Positions 33,859 through 44,893 of a DNA stretch of 64,000 nt are shown here, in pieces. The DNA comes from Piscicola geometra (Eukaryota > Annelida > Clitellata > Hirudinida > Piscicolidae). A program made the translations under genes and the position numbers. The notes below the pieces were generated by a model that worked only from the letters and a program-made list of their open reading frames with translations, had not been told where the DNA came from and did not search any database. Position 1 is the stretch's first letter; every line of letters starts with the position of its first letter. The stretch is from positions 5,035,599 to 5,099,598 of the forward strand of contig OX030964.1 of NCBI GenBank assembly GCA_943735955.1, read 5' to 3'.

Positions 33859-34222
33859 CTTGAGTGCATTCGTTTTCAACTTCCAAATAAGCTTTCAAAG
33901 ATTTCGAACAATCTGTTTTAACTTTTATTTTGCTTACTCCTACTTCACACTGTCGTCTTCCAGCACACTGAAACTCAATGATGTGTTTCACGTCAGAGTA
34001 GCAACCAATATGGCCTTTTAAATTTCGTAGCTCATCTTCAGGAGTTTCTTCTTCCATCAGACATCTTCCCATTTCTCTGCGTCCAAAAGATGCACTTCTA
34101 ATCATCAGCACTTCGTTGGAGGAACATTTAGGCTGGAACGATTCGTCAATACAAAACTCATCTTCAATTGATAAACGTGCAAACAAAACAAAAATGTTAA
34201 GAATACATAAATGGCTGAACAT
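33859..34222 (-). CDS. B1: variable signal peptide + SUEL lectin exon
   Basis: Element (minus strand TTGACATGGTCCCTT) at 34289-34303; ATG at 34222; donor CAAG|GTTTTA before 33859; 364 nt. SIEDEFC class with all 8 cysteines (EDEFCIDESF; contrast A19). It carries FGRREMGRC, KHIIEFQCAG and CEVGVSKIKVKTDC. It is the unit nearest the B constant exons. Confidence 0.8.
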
Positions 34223-34437
34223 TTTAAAACAAAGTTTCCGAAAACTGGCCTCATCCTGTCACGTATTTGAACTATATAAAACAAAGTCAAGGGACCATGT
34301 CAAATGGAAAAAAATCAAACACAAAGTAGCATATAAAAAAGTAAGCAACGCGTTTGATATACAAGTGAAAAATCATTTTGAAACTTGTATTTTAAATTTA
34401 TTCGATAAGCTTCTTTAATATGTCAGTCTCTTTTCAC

Positions 34438-34843
34438 CTTTAATGCAGAAGGATTCAACATCAAGGTAATCTTTAAAAACGCTTGAACACGCAGAATCTG
34501 CTTCAAGTCTAGATACAATTATTTCACATTGCTGCTTTCCAGCACACTGAACTTCAATGATGTGTCTCACGTCAGAGTAACAACCGATGAGACCTGGCAG
34601 CTTCAGTAATTCTTCATTAAAACTGCCTTCAAAGGAAAAACACCTCCCAAGTTCTTTCCTTCCGTAAATAGCGCTTCTGATATACAAAATCTCATTCTTC
34701 AGACAACTTGGTTTGAATATTTCTGAGTTACAAAACTCTTCTGCGAAACCTTTTTCTAATTTCCAAAAAAAGAGTGAAATCCAAAGCAAAGAACAACGCA
34801 TGATGTTTTCAGTCAAGTCCATTAAAAAGTCTTTTAAACTCAT
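34438..34843 (-). CDS. B2: variable signal peptide + SUEL lectin exon
   Basis: Element TTGAAAAGACCCCTT (minus) at 34860-34874; ATG 34843, or the internal MDLTENI start at 34822 that matches A18; donor AAAG|GTGAAA; 406 nt. EKGFAEEFC class. The loop is FEGSFNEELLKLPGLIGCY; RHIIEVQCAG and a YLDVESFC end are specific to this copy. Confidence 0.75.
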
Positions 34844-35091
34844 GCAGCAGCCAAGTGTAAAGGGGTCTTTTCAAAACAGGAATGATCTTGAAATACATTA
34901 TATTTCCACATAGGTTTTTTGGTTGCTATATGCAATAGAAATTATTATTGCTATAAAAAATTTAAATTAATCTTTTTTATACATTTGATGCTTTTTTAGG
35001 CTATTAAACTAAATATTTTATTTAAATTGATCTTGAAAACTAATTTTTGATGCAATAAAATATTATTGAAAGGAATAATAAATCTTAGAAC

Positions 35092-35455
35092 CTTGAGTAC
35101 AGTCAAATTCAACTTCCAAATAAGCTTTCAAAGATTTCAAACAATCAGTTTCAACTTTTATTTCGGTTACTCTTAAATCACAATGCCGTTTTCCAGCACA
35201 TTGGAACTCAATGATGTGTTTCACGTCAGAGTAGCAACCGATGAAGCCTTTCACTTTCATGAATTCTTCATTAGGAGTTCCTTCTTCCATCAGACATCTG
35301 CCCATTTCTCTGCGTCCAAAATACGCACTTCTAAGCTTCAACACTTCGTTAGAGGAACATTTTGGCTGGAATGTCTCCTAACTACAAAACTCTTCTTCAA
35401 TTGAAAAACTTAAAAACAAAACCAAAATGTTAAGAATATATAAATAGCTAAACAT
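35092..35455 (-). pseudogene. B3: lectin exon with nonsense codon at the first block
   Basis: Element TTGACAAGATCCCTC (minus) at 35523-35537; ATG 35455. The frame runs EEEFCS and then hits TAG (plus strand CTA at 35378-35380), where siblings read CATGAG. The remaining domain is undamaged (FGRREMGRC, GFIGCYSDVKHIIEFQC) with donor CAAG|GTTCTA. SIEDEFC class. Confidence 0.75.
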
Positions 35456-35686
35456 ATTTTTACTAAGTTTCTGAAAACTGGCTTTATCCTGTCTCGAACT
35501 TGAATTATGTAAAAAAAAAGTCGAGGGATCTTGTCAAATTTTAAAATGCAAAAGAATTCTGATTAAAAATCAAATAACATCTAGTTATTTAAATGATATT
35601 TTGAAATAGAACTAACAAGTCACTCTAAAACATTGAACTTAAAATATCAAATCATAAAATACTTCAGTATTTAATTATCTTGTTAC

Positions 35687-36092
35687 CTTCAATGCAGAAG
35701 TATTCAACATCAAGGTAGTCTTTGAAAACGCTAGAGCACGCAGAATCTGCTTCTATTCTAGCTACAATTATTTCACAGTGTTGCCTTCCAGCACACTGAG
35801 GCTCAATGATGTGTCTCACGTCAGAGTAACATCGGATGTAACCTGGATCATCCATGTATTTAGAGGTTGCTTCTCCCTCAGCTGAAATACACCTTCCAAG
35901 TTCTTTCCTTCCGTAAATAGCGCTTCTGATATGCAAAATCTCATTCTTCAGACAACTTGGTTTGAATATTTCTGAGTTACAAAACTCTTCTGCGAAACCT
36001 TTTTCTAATTTCCAAAAAAAGAGTGAAATCCAAAGCAAAGAACAACGCATGATGTTTTCAGTCAAGTCCTTTAAAAAGTATTTTAAACTCAT
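35687..36092 (-). CDS. B4: variable signal peptide + SUEL lectin exon
   Basis: Element at 36102-36116 (minus TCGAAAAGACCCCTT); ATG 36092, alternative 36050 (MRCSLLWIS); donor GAAG|GTAACA; 406 nt. EKGFAEEFC class. The usual YIGCYSDV reads YIRCYSDV (also in B13). C half: CEIIVARIEADSACSSVF, VEYFC. Confidence 0.75.
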
Positions 36093-36339
36093 GCAAGTGT
36101 AAAGGGGTCTTTTCGAAACAGGAATGATCGTGAAATATATAATATTTCCACATAGGTTTTTCGGTTGCAATATGCAATAGAATGTATTATTGTTATGAAA
36201 AATTTAATTTTTTCACATTTGATGCTATTTTAGGCTATTAAACTTGCAATATTTTTTTAAAATTGATCTTGAAAGCTAAAAAGTGAGAAAATCTGTGATG
36301 CAATAAAATAATATTAAAAAGAAAAATGAAACTTAGAAC

Positions 36340-36712
36340 CTTGAGTACAGTCAGATTCAACTTCCAAATAAGCTTTCAAAGATTTCAAACAATCAGTTTC
36401 AACTTTTATTTCGGTTACTCTTAAATCACAATGTTGTCTTCCAGCACACTGGAACTCAATTATGTGTTTCACATCAGAGTAGCAACCGATGAAACCTTCC
36501 AATTTTCTTAATTTATCTTCAGAAATCCCTTCTTCCGTCAGACATCTGCCCATCTCTCTGCGTCCAAAATATGCACTTCTAATCATCAACACTTCGTTGA
36601 TGGAACACTTTGGCTGGAACGTCTCATGATTACAAAACTCATTTTCAATTGAAAACCGTGCAAGCAAAACTAAAATTTCAAGAATGAATATATGCCTCGA
36701 CATGTTTTCCAA
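36340..36712 (-). CDS. B5: variable signal peptide + SUEL lectin exon
   Basis: The element is diverged (minus TTGAAATGGTTCCTC, 36760-36774); ATG 36712 or 36703; donor CAAG|GTTCTA; 373 nt. SIEDEFC class with ENEFCNHETFQPKC, YFGRREMGRC, KHIIEFQCAG, and CDLRVTEIKVETDC. All 8 cysteines are present. Confidence 0.8.
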
Positions 36713-36919
36713 AAACTGACCTAATCCTGTCTCGAACTCGAACTATATAAAACAAAATCGAGGAACCATTTCAAATTTATAAGTGCAAAAACAATCTTAT
36801 GAAAAAGCAAATAACATCTAGTTATAAAAAGAATATTTAAAAGACAGCACACTACGAACATAAAATATCAAATCATAAAATACTTTAGTATCTATAAATA
36901 CTTACAAATATCTTGTTAC

Positions 36920-37289
36920 CTCCAATGCAAAAGTATTCAACATCAAGGTAGTCTTTGAAAACGCTAGAGCACCCAGAATCTGATTCTATTCCAACTACTT
37001 GTACTTTACACTGTTGTCTTCCAGCACACTGAGGCTCAATGATGTGTCTCACGTCAGAGTAACAACCGATGTAACCTGGATCATCCATGTATTTAGAAGT
37101 TGCTTCTCCCTCAGCTGATATACACCTTCCAAGTTCTTTCCTTCCGTAGATAGCGTTTCCAATATACAATATCTCATTTATCGGGCAGCTTGGTTTGAAT
37201 ATCTCAGAGTGACAAAATTCTTTCGTATAAATATTCTCAACTTTCCAAAAAAATATTAACATCCAAAAAGTGCTTCCACACATAATCAT
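36920..37289 (-). CDS. B6: variable signal peptide + SUEL lectin exon
   Basis: ATG 37289; donor GGAG|GTAACA; 370 nt. Leader MIMCGSTFWMLIFFWKV with the singular mature start IYTKEFCHSEIF. It carries IYGRKELGRC and CKVQVVGIESDSGC. The promoter element at 37333-37347 is the most degenerate in the locus (minus TTGCCACGACACCTT), so this unit may be poorly used. Confidence 0.75.
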
Positions 37290-37801
37290 TTTTCAAAGCT
37301 CCAGCTTCAATCAGCTTTTAAATCATTTTGATAAGGTGTCGTGGCAAAAACAACAATCTTCAAATTCATTATATTTTAATGAGCACATTGAGTTTTTGAT
37401 CAAATTTTATTTTGAAGTTAGTGTCTAAATTTTAACTTAAAAAGTCATTATTTCTCATAAAGGTTTAACTCAAAAGGATAAATTTGTAATTTCTATTTAT
37501 CGAGCTTCAATTTTTTTGCGGTGCCTATCTTTTTTCCAAAAACTGAAAGCTAATAAGATGTTAAGAAAATAAATTACAGCCTGTGTATAATTCTTCAAAA
37601 GCTTTAATGAGGGGCGTATATTTTTAAGTCTAAAATTAAATTAAATAACTAAACAAAATTGATTTAAGCATCCTTAGCAAAGAGATCTATCGAATAATTT
37701 AATCCTGAAACGTTGTTATTGTGTTTTCAAAAAAAACGAAACTTTTTCTTTGATTAAACTTTTTTTTCTAAAATAAATAATATATAAGACTCAATACCGA
37801 C

Positions 37802-38189
37802 CTTTTAAGCAGACATAGTCAACATCTAGATAGTTTTTAAAGACGCTAGAGCATTCAGAATCTGCTTCTATTCCAACTACATGTATTTTGCAGTGTTGTC
37901 TTCCAGCACACCGTGGTTTTATGATGTGTCTCACGTCAGAGTAACAACCGATGTAACCTGGAAGCTTCATGAATTCGTCAAAAGTGCCTTCAGCTGAAAT
38001 ACACCTTCCAAGTTCTTTCCTTCCGTAAAGTGCGTTCTTAACGAACAAAATCTCTTTCTTCAAACAACTTGGCTTGAATATCTCAGTGATGCAAAATTCT
38101 TCTGCAAAACTTCCATTTGAGCTCCATAAAAAAACTGCAATCCAAAACAAAGAGCTATACATGATGGCTTCTCTCGTGCTCAAGTACAT
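37802..38189 (-). CDS. B7: variable signal peptide + SUEL lectin exon
   Basis: Element TTGACAAGACCCCTC (minus) at 38222-38236; ATG 38189; donor AAAG|GTCGGT, weak; 388 nt. GSFAEEFC class. It carries LYGRKELGRC, an EGTFDEFMKLPGYIGCY loop as in A3, IIKPRCAG in place of IIEPQCAG, and CKIHVVGIEADSEC. Confidence 0.75.
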
Positions 38190-38702
38190 CAGTCTTTATG
38201 CTTATCCGATAGCATAGCTTGGAGGGGTCTTGTCAAAAGAGAAAAAGATAATTAATAGTTGGATTTTATTCAATCAATTATATTTTGGCTTAAGGACGTC
38301 TCAAATTTATTAATTAAAATTTCAATACAATGAACTAAAATATTTTCATGGTAGATCGCGATAATTTGTGTCATTTTACTACCAAATAAAAACTCAACTT
38401 CATAAAAAAATTAATAATAAAACATTTCAAAATTTCAACAACAACAAAATTACGTTCAAACACCATGTACGAAGCGCACTTTATGAATCCGTTCCGCTCT
38501 CAAAAATTGCGTTTGTATAAATATTTGTTTGAATGACGGGCTTATATTCTAGAAGGAAGAACCGTATAAAAACTTCAGCAAATAGCTGCTCTGCTCTGCT
38601 ACCTCAATTAATCTGTTATTGTGTGCCATAACTTTAAAATTTATTTTTATCGATCCTTATTTGCTATATATACACTGAAAACCTATAGGATTCAACATCA
38701 AC

Positions 38703-39060
38703 CTTTGAAGCAGACATAGTCAACATTTAAGTAGTTTTTAGAGACGCTAGAGCACCCAGAATCTGCTTCTATTCTAGCCACAGCTATTTCACAGTGTTGT
38801 TTCCCCGCACACTGAGGTTCAATGATGTGTCTCACGTCAGTGTAGCAGCCAATGAATTCTGGATCATCCATGTATTTAGAGGCTGCTGCTCCTTCAAGTA
38901 ACAAACACCTTCCAAGTTCTTTTCTTCCGTAAATGGTTTTTTCTATATAGAGAAGCTCATTTTGAGAGCACCTGGGCTGGAATATTTCTGAATTACAAAA
39001 TTCTATCGAATACAAAACTCTAATGTTCCACAAAAAACAAGACAACAAAAGTAGATTCAT
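38703..39060 (-). CDS. B8: variable signal peptide + SUEL lectin exon
   Basis: Element TTGAGAAGACCCCTT (minus) at 39112-39126; ATG 39060; donor AAAG|GTTGAT, weak; 358 nt. YSIEFC class, leader MNLLLLSCFLWNIRVL. It carries TIYGRKELGRC and CSSVSKNYLNVDYVC, close to A11. Confidence 0.8.
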
Positions 39061-39510
39061 GTTTAGTATTCCGTTAAATTCACAGTAAATGTCCCTATAT
39101 AGAAGATTTTTTAAGGGGTCTTCTCAAGAATGTTTTTTAAAAAATTTTTTTAATTTTTAAAAAGTTTTTGTATCTACATATATTTGCATCAATTTGCCAA
39201 TCTACAGAACCAGATTATGTTTTTACCATAATTTGGATCAAATGAATCACAGCTCTTAAATATAAATTTGAAATGACTTTTATCCCTTCAAAAAAACTAA
39301 CCGTTTATCAGTAAGAATGAATAAATGTTGATTAGAAAATATTAGAATATAAATGTTACATCTCCCTGATCTTAGTATTTTTCAAAAACATTATTTTTTC
39401 AAAATCCTAAATAAGATTTGAAAATATTTAAAAAAACTAAAAGCGCAAATTACAAAGGCAATAAGGCTATTGTAATCATTCGATTGAATATCAAGTTAAA
39501 TCTTTCTTAC

Positions 39511-39868
39511 CTTTTTTGCATTCAAAGTCGACATCCAAATAATTTTTGAAAAATATGGAACATTTGGAATCTGCTTCTATTCTAGCTACGTATATTTCAC
39601 AAAATTCTTTTCCAGCACACTGAGGCTCAATGATGTGTCTCACATCAGTATAACAACCGATGAATTCTGGATCATCCATGTATTTAGAACTTGCGGCTCC
39701 TTCTAATGACAAACACTTTCCTAAACTCTTTCTTCCGTAAATGGCTTTTTCTATGTAGAGAAGCTCACTTTGAGAGCATATGGGCTGGAATATTTCTGAA
39801 TTACAAAACTCTATCGAATACATAACTCTAATTTTCCACAAAAAACAAAATAAAAAAAGTAGATTCAT
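39511..39868 (-). CDS. B9: variable signal peptide + SUEL lectin exon
   Basis: Element TTGAGAAGACCCCTT (minus) at 39922-39936; ATG 39868; donor AAAG|GTAAGA; 358 nt. The N half matches A9 (CSQSELLYIEKAIYGRKSLG); the C half matches A4 (CEIYVARIEADSKCSIFF, VDFEC), so this exon looks recombinant. Confidence 0.8.
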
Positions 39869-40323
39869 GTTTAATTTTCAGTTCAATTCACAGTGAATGT
39901 CTTTATATAGAAGATTTTCTAAAGGGGTCTTCTCAAAAATTTAAGAGCAACAATTATTGGAAAAAAGATAATTCTAAAGTTATTGTATCTACATATATTT
40001 GCATCAATTTGCCGATCTACAGAACCAGATTATGTTTTTACCACAATTTGGATCAAATGAATCACCGCTCTTAAATATAAATTTGAAATGACTTTTATCC
40101 CTTCAAAAAAACTAACCGTTTATCAGTAAGAATGAATAAATGATGATTAGAAAATATTGGAAAAGAAAGGTTATATCTGCCTGATCTTAGTATCTTTAAA
40201 AACATTATTTTTTCAAAATCTTGAATAAGATTTGGAAATAATTTAAAAAAACAAAAGCGCAATTACAAAGGCAATAAGGCTATTGTAATGATTCGATTGA
40301 ATATCAAGTAAAATCTTTCTTAC

Positions 40324-40681
40324 CTTTTTTGCATTCATAGTCGACATCCAAATAATTTTTGAAAAATATGGAACATCCAGAATCTGCTTCTATTCTAACT
40401 ACATATATTTCACAGTTTTGTTTCCCCGCACAATGAAGTTCAATGATGTGTCTCACATCAGTATAACAACCAATAAATTCTGGATCATCCATGTATTTAG
40501 AATTTGCAGCTCCTTCTAATGACAAACACCTTCCTAAACTCTTTCTTCCGTAAATAGCTTTTTCTATGCAGAGAAGCTCATTTTGAGAGCATCTGGGCTG
40601 GAATATTTCTGAATTACAAAATTCGATCAAAAGAATAACTCTAATGTTCCACAAAACACCAAACAACAAAAGTAGATTCAT
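40324..40681 (-). CDS. B10: variable signal peptide + SUEL lectin exon
   Basis: Element TTGAGAAGACCCCTT (minus) at 40733-40747; ATG 40681; donor AAAG|GTAAGA; 358 nt. Leader MNLLLLFGVLWNIRVILL. It carries NELLCIEKAIYGRKSLGRC with an extra cysteine, RHIIELHCAG, and CEIYVVRIEADSGC. Confidence 0.8.
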
Positions 40682-41137
40682 GTTAAATCTTCAGTTCAAT
40701 TCACAGTGAATGTCTTTATATAAAAGATTTTTAAGGGGTCTTCTCAAGAATGTAAACCAAAAAAAATATTTTTTACATATTTTAAAAGTTATTGTATCTA
40801 CATATATTTGCATCAATTTGCTGATCTACAAAGCCAGATTATGTTTTTACCAAAATTTGGATCAGACGAATCACAGCTCTTGAATATAATTTTAAAATGA
40901 CTCATATTCCTTCAAAAAAAGTAACTGTTTATCAGTAAGAATAAATAAATGTTGATTCGAAAATATTGGAAAAGAAATTTATATCTGTCCGATATTAGTA
41001 TCTTTCAAAGTATTAATTTTTTTAAATCCTAAATAAGATTTGGAAATATATAAAAAAACTCTAAAAGTGCAAATAACAAAGGCAATAAGGCTATTGTAAT
41101 GATTTAATTGAATATCAAGTAAAATCATTTTTTTTAC

Positions 41138-41495
41138 CTTTTTTGCATTCATAGTCGACATCCAAATAATTTTTGAAAAATGGGGAACATCCAGAATTTC
41201 CTTCTACTCTTGAAACTATAATATCACAGTTTTGTTTCCCCGCACACTGAGGTTCAATGATGTGGCTCACGTCAGTGTAACAACCGATGAATTCTGGATC
41301 ATCCATGTATTTAGAATTTGCTGCTCCTTCTAATGACAAACACTTTCCTAAAATCTTTCTTCCGTAAATGGCTTTTTCTATGCAGAGAAGCTCATTTTGA
41401 GAGCATCTGGGCTGGAAGATTTCTGAATTACAAAACTCTATCGAATACATAACTCTAATTTTCCACAAAAGACCAAACAACAAAAGTAGATTCAT
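41138..41495 (-). CDS. B11: variable signal peptide + SUEL lectin exon
   Basis: Element TTGAGAGGACCCCTT (minus) at 41549-41563, the same variant as A9; ATG 41495; donor AAAG|GTAAAA; 358 nt. Upstream flank mirrors A9, while the coding C half (CDIIVSRVEGNSGCSPFF) is A10-like. The mirror copy therefore carries an exchanged segment, or A9 does. Confidence 0.8.
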
Positions 41496-42004
41496 TGTTA
41501 ATTTTCAGTTTATTTCACAGTAAATGTCCTTATATAAAAGATTTTCTGAAGGGGTCCTCTCAAGAATGTGAACACAAAAAGAGTATTTCACAAATATTTC
41601 AAAAGTTATCGTATCTACATATATTGGCATCAACGCGAAAATTTGAGAATTATGCTATCAAAATTAATTTCCTGGAAATTGCATTTCTGTTTTTCAGCCT
41701 ATCAAAACCAGAGTATGTTTTCAACGCAATTTGGATCAAAAGAATAAAAATTCTTATATATAAATTATCCTTTTAGACCGAAGCTAACTGTCAATGAAAA
41801 TAAATCCATAAATTAATGTTGATTAGAAAACATTGAATATAAATTTTATATCTACATGATAAAAGCATCTTTCAAAAAAGTTACTTGTTCAAAGTTTTAA
41901 AGCGTCTAAGATTTTTAAAAATTGGAAAAAACACTGAAAGCGCCCATGCAAAAGCAAAAGGCTATTATGATGATATGATTGAATATAAATTAACATCTTT
42001 CTCA

Positions 42005-42115
42005 CATTTTTGCATTCATAGTCACCATCCAAATAATTTTTGAGAAATTTGGAACAGTTGGAATTTGCTTTTATTCTAGCAACATATATTTCCCATTTTC
42101 ATTTTCCAGCACATA
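42005..42115 (-). pseudogene. B12: SUEL lectin exon fragment, empty-site counterpart of A8
   Basis: On the minus strand it reads ATGTGCTGGAAAATG into an ARIKANSNC-type block and a KNYLDGDYECKN-like end. It begins at the same truncation as A8 and lacks promoter, leader and N half. It carries one ATGTGCTG without the hAT-like element, and so preserves the target before insertion. Confidence 0.8.
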
Positions 42116-42252
42116 TTTATTTATAAAGTAACTAAACTTTCGTTAATCTTATATATGAAAGACTGTAAAACCTCAAATATTATGTCATTTTAAGTTTTTG
42201 AAAAAATCATATTTCCAATTGCTTTGAAAAGGAAATTTGTATTATTATTATT

Positions 42253-42441
42253 GGGTGAACGGATAGCTCAGTCGGCAACGACTCTCAGCTTGACCAAAAA
42301 TGAAAGGTCCTAGGTTCAAGTGCAACCAATGCCCTAGTAACCCAAAGGCGCAAATGAAATATGCATCCTAAGTGGTCTGGAAGCCCGTTCGGGTTATACG
42401 CCACTATAATAATGCTCGTCATTATTATTATTATAATTATT
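42253..42441 (+). mobile_element. tRNA-derived SINE, copy 1
   Basis: The head GGGTGAACGGATAGCTCAGT contains a pol III A-box-like TAGCTCAGTCGG; a B-box-like GGTTCAAGTGC follows about 45 bp later. A conserved body (CCTAGTAACCCAAAG, GAAGCCCGTTCGGGTTATAC) and an (ATT)n tail end it. A second copy lies at 61226-61397. The equivalent place in cluster A (about 20520-20545) lacks it. Confidence 0.85.
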
Positions 42442-42477
42442 GAGTAATCTGTTAATTCAATGGTTTGCTAACTTTAC

Positions 42478-42856
42478 CTTTAATGCAGGAGTATTCCACA
42501 TCTAGGTAGTTTTTAAAGACGTTAGAGCATGAAGAATCGGCTACTATTCTTGAAATTATTACTTCGCAGTGTTGTCTTCCAGCACACTGAGGTTCAATGA
42601 TGTGTCTCACGTCAGAGTAACATCTGATGTAACCTGGATCATCCATGTATTTAGAAGTTGCTTCTCCCTCAGCTGAAATACATCTTCCAAGTTCTTTTCT
42701 TCCGTAGATGGCGCTTCTAATAAATAAAACTTCATTCTTTAGACATATAGGCTGAAATATCTCAGAGTTACAGAATTCCTCTGTATAGCTAACTTCAACC
42801 TTCATTAAAAATACTAAAATCCAGAAAAAAGCTCCACACATAATCATTTTCTCCAA
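42478..42856 (-). CDS. B13: variable signal peptide + SUEL lectin exon, recombinant
   Basis: Element TTGACAAGATCCCTT (minus) at 42892-42906; ATG 42856; donor AAAG|GTAAAG; 379 nt. 5' flank and N half are of the A14/A17 SYTEEFC type, whereas the end (YSCIKG) and 3' flank are those of A7. Strong candidate for crossover within the exon. It carries YIRCYSDV like B4. Cysteines complete. Confidence 0.8.
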
Positions 42857-43129
42857 GCTTGAGCTCGAATCAGCTTTTAAATCACAGAGCTAAGGGATCT
42901 TGTCAAAAACAACAATCCTCAATTTCAGTTATACTTTGATCAGCTCATTGATATTTCGATCTAATGTAAATTTTTATTCTACTTGAACAAAGAGCTGACA
43001 TGCTTCGCTTTCTCGATTACTCCTAGTCTAATTACTTTGTTATTGAGTGTGTGATAACAATTAAACTGGTTTCATTGACTCAAACTTGCTTTTTCTACTA
43101 TATGAAAAAGTATAAGACTCAATACCTAC

Positions 43130-43535
43130 CTTCAAAGCAGACATAGTCAACATCGAGGTAGCTTTTAAAAACGCTGGAACATCCAGAATCTGCTTCTATT
43201 CTTGCTACGGCTATTTCACAGTGTTGTTTTCCAGCACACTGAGGTTCAATGATGTGTATCACGTCAGAGTAACAACCGATGTAACCTGGATCATCCATGT
43301 ATTTAAAATTGGCTGCGCCTTCAAGCGACAAACACCTTCCAAGTTCTTTCCTTCCGTAGATAGCGCTTCTGATATGCAAAATCTCATTCTTCAGACAACT
43401 TGGTTTGAATATTTCTGAGTTACAAAACTCTTCGGCAAAACTATTGACTGATTTACAAAAAAAGAGTGAAATCCAAAGCAAAGAACAACGCATGATGTTT
43501 TCAGTCAAGTACATTAAAAAGTCTTTTAAACTCAT
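43130..43535 (-). CDS. B14: variable signal peptide + SUEL lectin exon
   Basis: Element TTGAAAAGACCCCTT (minus) at 43552-43566; ATG 43535, or MYLTENI at 43514; donor GAAG|GTAGGT; 406 nt. Upstream flank mirrors A18. Leader class SVNSFAEEFC. It carries GCYSDVIHIIEPQC and CEIAVARIEADSGC, and ends VDYVCFEG. Confidence 0.75.
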
Positions 43536-43738
43536 GAAACAGCCAAATGTAAAGGGGTCTTTTCAAAACAGGAATGATCGTGAAATAATTAGATTTCCAA
43601 AAAGGATTTTAGGGTGAAAGATGTTACAACAGTTTTACATTTTACGCTTTTCTATTCATGAAGCTTTCACAAAATACGCTAATTAAGCTTGCAATATTAT
43701 TTTTAAATTGATCTTGTAAGCTAAGAAAGAGGGAAAAC

Positions 43739-44108
43739 CTTTGATGCATTGGTACTCAGCGTCCAAGTAGAACCTGAAAAACTTGTTGCAGTCGGTTTCA
43801 ACGTCTATCTTAGCTACAGCCATTTCACAGAGTTGCCTTCCAGCACATTGAGACTCAATAAAGTGTCTCACGTCAGAGTAACAACCAATGAAACCTGGTA
43901 GTTTCATGAATTCTTCATTTGGACTGCCTTCAACTGAAAAACACCTTCCAAGTTCTTTTCTTCCGTAAATAGCGCTTCTAATAAATAAAACTTCATTCTT
44001 CAGACATCTTGGCTGAAATATCTCAGAGTTACAGAATTCCTCTGTATAGCTAACTTCAACCTTCATTAAAAATACTGAAATCCAACAAAAAGCTCCACAC
44101 ATAATCAT
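43739..44108 (-). CDS. B15: variable signal peptide + SUEL lectin exon
   Basis: Element TTGACAAGATCCCTT (minus) at 44153-44167; ATG 44108; donor AAAG|GTTTTC, the same weak donor as A17; 370 nt. SYTEEFC class. The loop is VEGSPNEEFMKLPGFIGCY; RHFIESQCAG; CEMAVAKIDVETDCNKFF. Mirror partner of A17. Confidence 0.8.
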
Positions 44109-44365
44109 TTTCTCAAAGCTTGAGCTTGAATCAGCTTTTAAATCACAGTGCTAAGGGATCTTGTCAAAAACAACAATCCTTAGGTTCAGTCTAATTTGAT
44201 CAGCTCATTGATATTCCGATCTAATGTTAATTGTTATTATACTCGAACAAAGAGCTGACATGCTTCGTTTCTTTCGATTATTCCTTGCCTAATTACTTTT
44301 TAATTCAGTGTGTGATAACAATTAAACTGGTTTCATTGATTCATACTGGTTTTTCTAGAATTGCA

Positions 44366-44851
44366 TTGGACTCGTCGCCACATGAACTCGTCACGAAATT
44401 TTTTATATATTTTATATTTTTTAATTTTGTGAATAAATATGATAATAAAAACTTATTAATATTGAAATTAAAAATTTACTCGTCGAAACAGGCTAAATGT
44501 AGCTTAACGTACGAAACAGGCTAAATGTAGGCTAAAAACTCGTCGCGAAAATTTTTATTTTTTAAAATAATTTTGTGAATAAATATGATTATAAAAACTT
44601 ATTAATAGTGAAATTAAAAATTTACTCGTCGAAACAGGCTAAATGTAGCCTAACGTACGAAACAGGCTAAATGTAAGCTGAAAACTCGTCGCGAAAAAAA
44701 AGTTAGGCTACGTTTAGCCTGTTTCGACGAGTAAATTTTTAATTTCACTATTAATAAGTTTTCATATTCATATTTATTCACAAAATAAAAATTTAAACAA
44801 TTTTAAACTTTTTTCGCGATGAGTTCATGTTGCGACGAGTCCAATGCATAC
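44366..44851. mobile_element. TIR element between B15 and B16
   Basis: Terminal inverted repeats of type TGCATTGGACTCGTCGC, with an inner ATGAACTCGTCACGAAA-like match, bound about 480 bp. Inside are two direct and one inverted copies of a block containing TTTACTCGTCGAAACAGGCT. Flanks show an imperfect direct repeat TACTGGTTTTTCTA / TACCGTTTTTCTA. The matching site downstream of A16 (around 28305-28325) has a single copy and no element. No coding capacity. Superfamily not clear. Confidence 0.75.
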
Positions 44852-44893
44852 CGTTTTTCTATTATACGAAAAAGTATAAGACTCAATACCTAC

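Noticed and set aside
42253..42441. Functional tRNA gene
   Set aside because: A and B boxes are present but no cloverleaf can be drawn, and the unit has a SINE body and tail and a second copy.
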